DNA from: Lysobacterales bacterium
GTDB lineage: Bacteria; Pseudomonadota; Gammaproteobacteria; Xanthomonadales; SZUA-36
Direction of reading: 5' to 3'
DNA length: 9,610 nucleotides
Assembly (NCBI GenBank): GCA_026193295.1
Contig: JAPHSB010000340.1
Coordinates: 1-9,610 of the forward strand
The notes beneath the pieces are model-generated. The model ran no database searches. It saw only the letters and a program-made list of their open reading frames with translations, and was not told where the DNA came from. Numbering within the stretch: position 1 is the stretch's first letter; each line of letters begins with the position of its first letter. Shown in pieces: positions 7,175 through 9,610 of the stretch. The position numbers and the translations under genes were made by a program.

Positions 7175-7657
7175 CTAATCGGTGGCGCTATGGCGTTGCG
7201 AAATCGCAAGCGCAAGAGAAGCCAAAACGCCTGCTGCGACAAGCGCGACAGTCAGCAGAAGCGGCGGGTTAGCCGGTGTTCTGACGTACACCGTAAAGGT
7301 TGCGTAACAAAGAAGCGCAGAGTAACCGATCGTCGTAAGCGGTAACAGCAGGATGAATGGTCTTGGAGTCTTTCGAAGCGAGCTGGCGATCATGAACAGA
7401 ATTGCGAATCCCGTTACGCAAGCACCGCTCCCAAAGCCCTTCAATAGGCCTAGGATCAAGCCTTGAGTGTTCGTGTCCAGCGCGCCCCAGTCTTTTTGGA
7501 GTGCTTCAGCGTGGTAAGGCATAAACTCGTCAAGCGACAAGTACAGGCAGCCCAACAAAAACAGACCGAGGCCAACGATCGCGAATAAGAACATCGAAAA
7601 TCTGAACAATGTGATTGTGAGTTGCGAGACTTTCCGCTTTGAGTCATGTATCGACAT
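7175..7657 (-). CDS. Small four-helix integral membrane protein, function unknown
   Basis: 160 residues with four hydrophobic segments at about 16-41, 65-92, 101-124 and 132-153, so it should sit in the inner membrane. The N-terminus is basic (KRKVSQ). The longest loop, 42-64, contains EFMPYHAEALQKDWGAL, a motif I associate with a family of unnamed proteobacterial membrane proteins; I cannot give a function. No good ribosome binding site precedes the ATG at 7657. Met22 lies within the first helix and is a worse start. The gene follows the oxidoreductase gene after 40 bases, so it is probably the last gene of that unit. Confidence 0.85.
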   Translation of the reverse strand: MSIHDSKRKVSQLTITLFRFSMFLFAIVGLGLFLLGCLYLSLDEFMPYHAEALQKDWGALDTNTQGLILGLLKGFGSGACVTGFAILFMIASSLRKTPRPFILLLPLTTIGYSALLCYATFTVYVRTPANPPLLLTVALVAAGVLASLALAISQRHSATD

Positions 7658-7697
7658 TTAAATCTGAGGCGCCCTTCGTTGCGCCAATCACAAGCGC

Positions 7698-9251
7698 TTA
7701 TCCGAACTTCTGAAAGACACGTGGATCTATCGCCGCAGCGCCAATCATGCCACCCAACAGGGCTCCCGCGATGCCTGGCGTCGCAACGTCCTGACCCGAG
7801 AGAAACAACCCCGGCACCGGCGTCCGCGCGTTGAGAGCATCGGAAAGAAGACGGCGCGGTGTGGTTTCGATCCCGTAGAAGCCGCCTTTCTCATGACCGG
7901 TAAAAGATGCAGTAGCGAGCGGTGTGCCGAGCTCACAGCGGACGATTAGCTGCTCCAGCGCTGGGAACTTCGACGCGAAGAAAGCCAGGAGCCGCGCTTC
8001 AACGTGCTGCTTGAGCGAACGCCACTCGTCTGCGCGCGTTTCGGCTCCGCCCGCGGCAAACTCAGCCACATCTGACCAGTCAGCCCAGACGAATGCCTCG
8101 CCGGTATGCCGGTTCGAAGGTCCCGGGTCGTGCATAGGATCCTTGAGCGACGGGAACGAGATGAACATCCAGGGAATCGGCTCGTCGCCTGCAGGTGACC
8201 AGATGGCGTCGTTCGTATTCCAGCTCTCGTAAAACCAGTGATTTGCACGCGTTGCGCCATGTCGGGCGATATCTCCCTCAAAGCCCAGGAAGATTTCGAA
8301 GTGACACATGGACGGTTTGAACGTGGCTATCTCCCGGGCCCACCCCTGCTGACGAATGTCCTTCGGCAGCAGATGCCTGATGGTCCCATCGGCTCCAACA
8401 GCCGAGACGATACACGGTGCCCGGAACTCCTCGCCTGAGCTCGTTCGTACACCGACGGCTTTGCCATCTTCGACGACTATCGCGCTGACCGGTGTGCCGG
8501 CGCGCGCGCTGCCGTCTGCTGCCTCGATTACGGGCACCAAGCCTTCGGCAATCGCCGAGGCCCCGCCCACGGGATAGGCGGCGCCCTCCAGGTAGTGGCC
8601 AATGACGAGTCCGTGCAGGCCAAAGCTCGCCTCCGTAGGTTTGCCGCCATAAGTGCCCCATTGTGCCGACAAAACAGCGGCCAACCTCGGATCGGACACG
8701 ATGTCTTCGATTACCTCCTGCGTTGTGCGGCCACACCAGCGCTCGATCTTTCTCCTGTTCCACCATTGATGGGCTGAGCGGAACGGTTCAGGAAGTCCCC
8801 GCTCGGTGCTGACGATGCGCATTGCTTCCTCAGCAGAGTGCAACGCTTCGAAATACGCGTCGATCTCCTCAGCATGCTCGGGGAACCGATCCTTGAGCTC
8901 CATTTTGTAAGCGTCGGCGGGGCGTCCCACAGAAATGTCCAGTCCATCTGGAAAGTGAAGCACGTCATAGACGGTGCCGACCGAACGAAACTCGATTGTC
9001 CCGCCGCTGAGCCAGTCGAGGATTCGTCCCGCGAACTGATCGTGGCCGAACAAGCCGCAGTAATGGAGCCCAACGTCCCACGTGAATCCATTTCTGGAGA
9101 AGGTGTGTGTGAGTCCGCCGATCGTTTGTGCCTGCTCCAGCAGCAACACTTTATGATCCAGCCGCGAAAGGGCGGCTGCCGTCGTCATACCACCCATGCC
9201 GGAGCCTATGACAATGACATCAAATCCATTGTCGTCTGTCTGATTCTTCAT
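7698..9251 (-). CDS. FAD-dependent oxidoreductase, phytoene desaturase / retinol saturase (CrtISO-like) family
   Basis: 517 residues. An N-terminal dinucleotide-binding fold has the GSGMGG motif at 16-21 and an acidic Glu at 39 at the end of the second strand, the usual ribose-binding position for FAD. TIGGLTHTF and DVGLHYCG follow, as in the carotenoid isomerase / all-trans-retinol 13,14-reductase branch. The C-terminus has GLFLSGQDVATPGIAGALLGG at about 481-501, the second FAD-contacting segment of this family. The length is normal and there is no signal peptide, so it is cytoplasmic or membrane-associated. The family saturates, desaturates or isomerises polyene or isoprenoid substrates; the substrate here is unknown and no other carotenoid genes are visible. 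I choose the ATG at 9251 over the in-frame ATG at 9287 because GGAGG lies 7 bases upstream. The 9287 start would also overlap the preceding gene. Confidence 0.93.
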   Translation of the reverse strand: MKNQTDDNGFDVIVIGSGMGGMTTAAALSRLDHKVLLLEQAQTIGGLTHTFSRNGFTWDVGLHYCGLFGHDQFAGRILDWLSGGTIEFRSVGTVYDVLHFPDGLDISVGRPADAYKMELKDRFPEHAEEIDAYFEALHSAEEAMRIVSTERGLPEPFRSAHQWWNRRKIERWCGRTTQEVIEDIVSDPRLAAVLSAQWGTYGGKPTEASFGLHGLVIGHYLEGAAYPVGGASAIAEGLVPVIEAADGSARAGTPVSAIVVEDGKAVGVRTSSGEEFRAPCIVSAVGADGTIRHLLPKDIRQQGWAREIATFKPSMCHFEIFLGFEGDIARHGATRANHWFYESWNTNDAIWSPAGDEPIPWMFISFPSLKDPMHDPGPSNRHTGEAFVWADWSDVAEFAAGGAETRADEWRSLKQHVEARLLAFFASKFPALEQLIVRCELGTPLATASFTGHEKGGFYGIETTPRRLLSDALNARTPVPGLFLSGQDVATPGIAGALLGGMIGAAAIDPRVFQKFG

Positions 9252-9258
9252 ACCAATG

Positions 9259-9263
9259 CCTCC
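9259..9263 (-). promoter_or_regulatory. Strong ribosome binding site that fixes the oxidoreductase start
   Basis: GGAGG on the minus strand, 7 bases before the ATG at 9251 and inside the 16-base gap after the upstream stop at 9268. It supports the 517-residue protein and translation as part of a polycistronic mRNA. Confidence 0.85.
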
Positions 9264-9267
9264 AGGT

Positions 9268-9610
9268 TTACACGTTGGCAACGTCACCAGACCTGAGAAT
9301 TCTGCATTCTTTCCCGAGCGCCTCTACCTCGCGTTTGAACCTTGCGTCATCCGCGACCGCGAACTTCCTCTTCCACAGAAACGGAACACTGTAGTGACAG
9401 GGAATGACCAGCTTCGGATCAATCAACTCGACAGCTGCAATTGCGTCATCAACGTCCATAGTCCAGGTATTTTCGCCGAGCCCCCCGATTGGGAGCATTA
9501 GTACAGTCGGCCTCAGACCCTCCCAATCGGTCAGAAGCAGCGAGTCACCAAGGTTCAGTATCGATTTGTTTCCGATTGTGATCAGGAAGGCCATCGAACC
9601 GAGGCCAACA
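9268..9610 (-). CDS. Metallo-beta-lactamase-fold metal-dependent hydrolase, C-terminal part
   Basis: The last 113 residues of a gene whose start is beyond the right edge; the frame is open through the edge, so the ATG at 9594 need not be the start. The visible part resembles the end of the UlaG/UPF0173-like branch. NLGDSLL supplies the metal-ligand Asp of a GD motif. MDVDDAIAAVELIDPKLVIPCHYS ends in the His of a PxHY motif, the usual last metal ligand. The N-terminal HxHxDH-type motif would lie outside the window. The substrate is unknown. The gene ends 16 bases before the oxidoreductase start, so the two are almost certainly co-transcribed. Confidence 0.82.
   Translation of the reverse strand, partial: VGLGSMAFLITIGNKSILNLGDSLLLTDWEGLRPTVLMLPIGGLGENTWTMDVDDAIAAVELIDPKLVIPCHYSVPFLWKRKFAVADDARFKREVEALGKECRILRSGDVANV

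Noticed and set aside
7668..7685. GGCGC / GCGCC hairpin between the oxidoreductase and membrane protein genes as a terminator
   Set aside because: The stem is only 5 bases with an 8-base loop and no T-run follows, so termination there is not supported.
9252..9287. Upstream in-frame ATG extending the oxidoreductase by 12 residues
   Set aside because: It would overlap the preceding gene, and the strong GGAGG sits before the internal ATG at 9251.

Overview
All five genes in the window lie on the minus strand, so it reads from right to left. It looks like a chromosomal segment of a Gram-negative bacterium. Two adjacent genes encode exported proteins, one of them a c-type cytochrome with two haem-attachment motifs, which must be matured in the periplasm. 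A gammaproteobacterium, perhaps marine or soil, fits my memory of similar exported tail domains, but no rRNA or marker gene is present to prove it. There are no mobile elements, tRNAs or CRISPR arrays.

Right block (9610 to 7175) appears to be one transcription unit. It holds the 3' end of a metallo-beta-lactamase-fold hydrolase, a FAD-dependent oxidoreductase of the phytoene desaturase / retinol saturase type, and a small four-helix membrane protein of unknown role. The gaps are only 16 and 40 bases. The oxidoreductase start is set by a strong GGAGG ribosome binding site and gives a 517-residue protein.

Middle (7174 to 6925) is a 250-base intergenic region. Its GC-rich half folds into nested hairpins. 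Its AT-rich half carries a near-consensus sigma-70 promoter placed so close to the next ATG that the mRNA would be leaderless or nearly so.

Left block (6924 to 1) holds two genes 68 bases apart. The first encodes a signal peptide, a YVTN-type beta-propeller, a two-haem cytochrome c peroxidase/MauG-like region and a C-terminal domain of about 135 residues. The second is a very large exported multidomain protein of at least 1538 residues that starts at 4615 and is still open at the left edge. It has carboxypeptidase-regulatory-like and Ig-like beta-sandwich modules and ends, as far as visible, in two more copies of the same 135-residue domain. That tail links two otherwise unrelated neighbours and is the most interesting signal here: the pair looks like an uncharacterised exported redox/surface system. 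The function of the pair is inference; the domains, repeats and gene order are seen directly.
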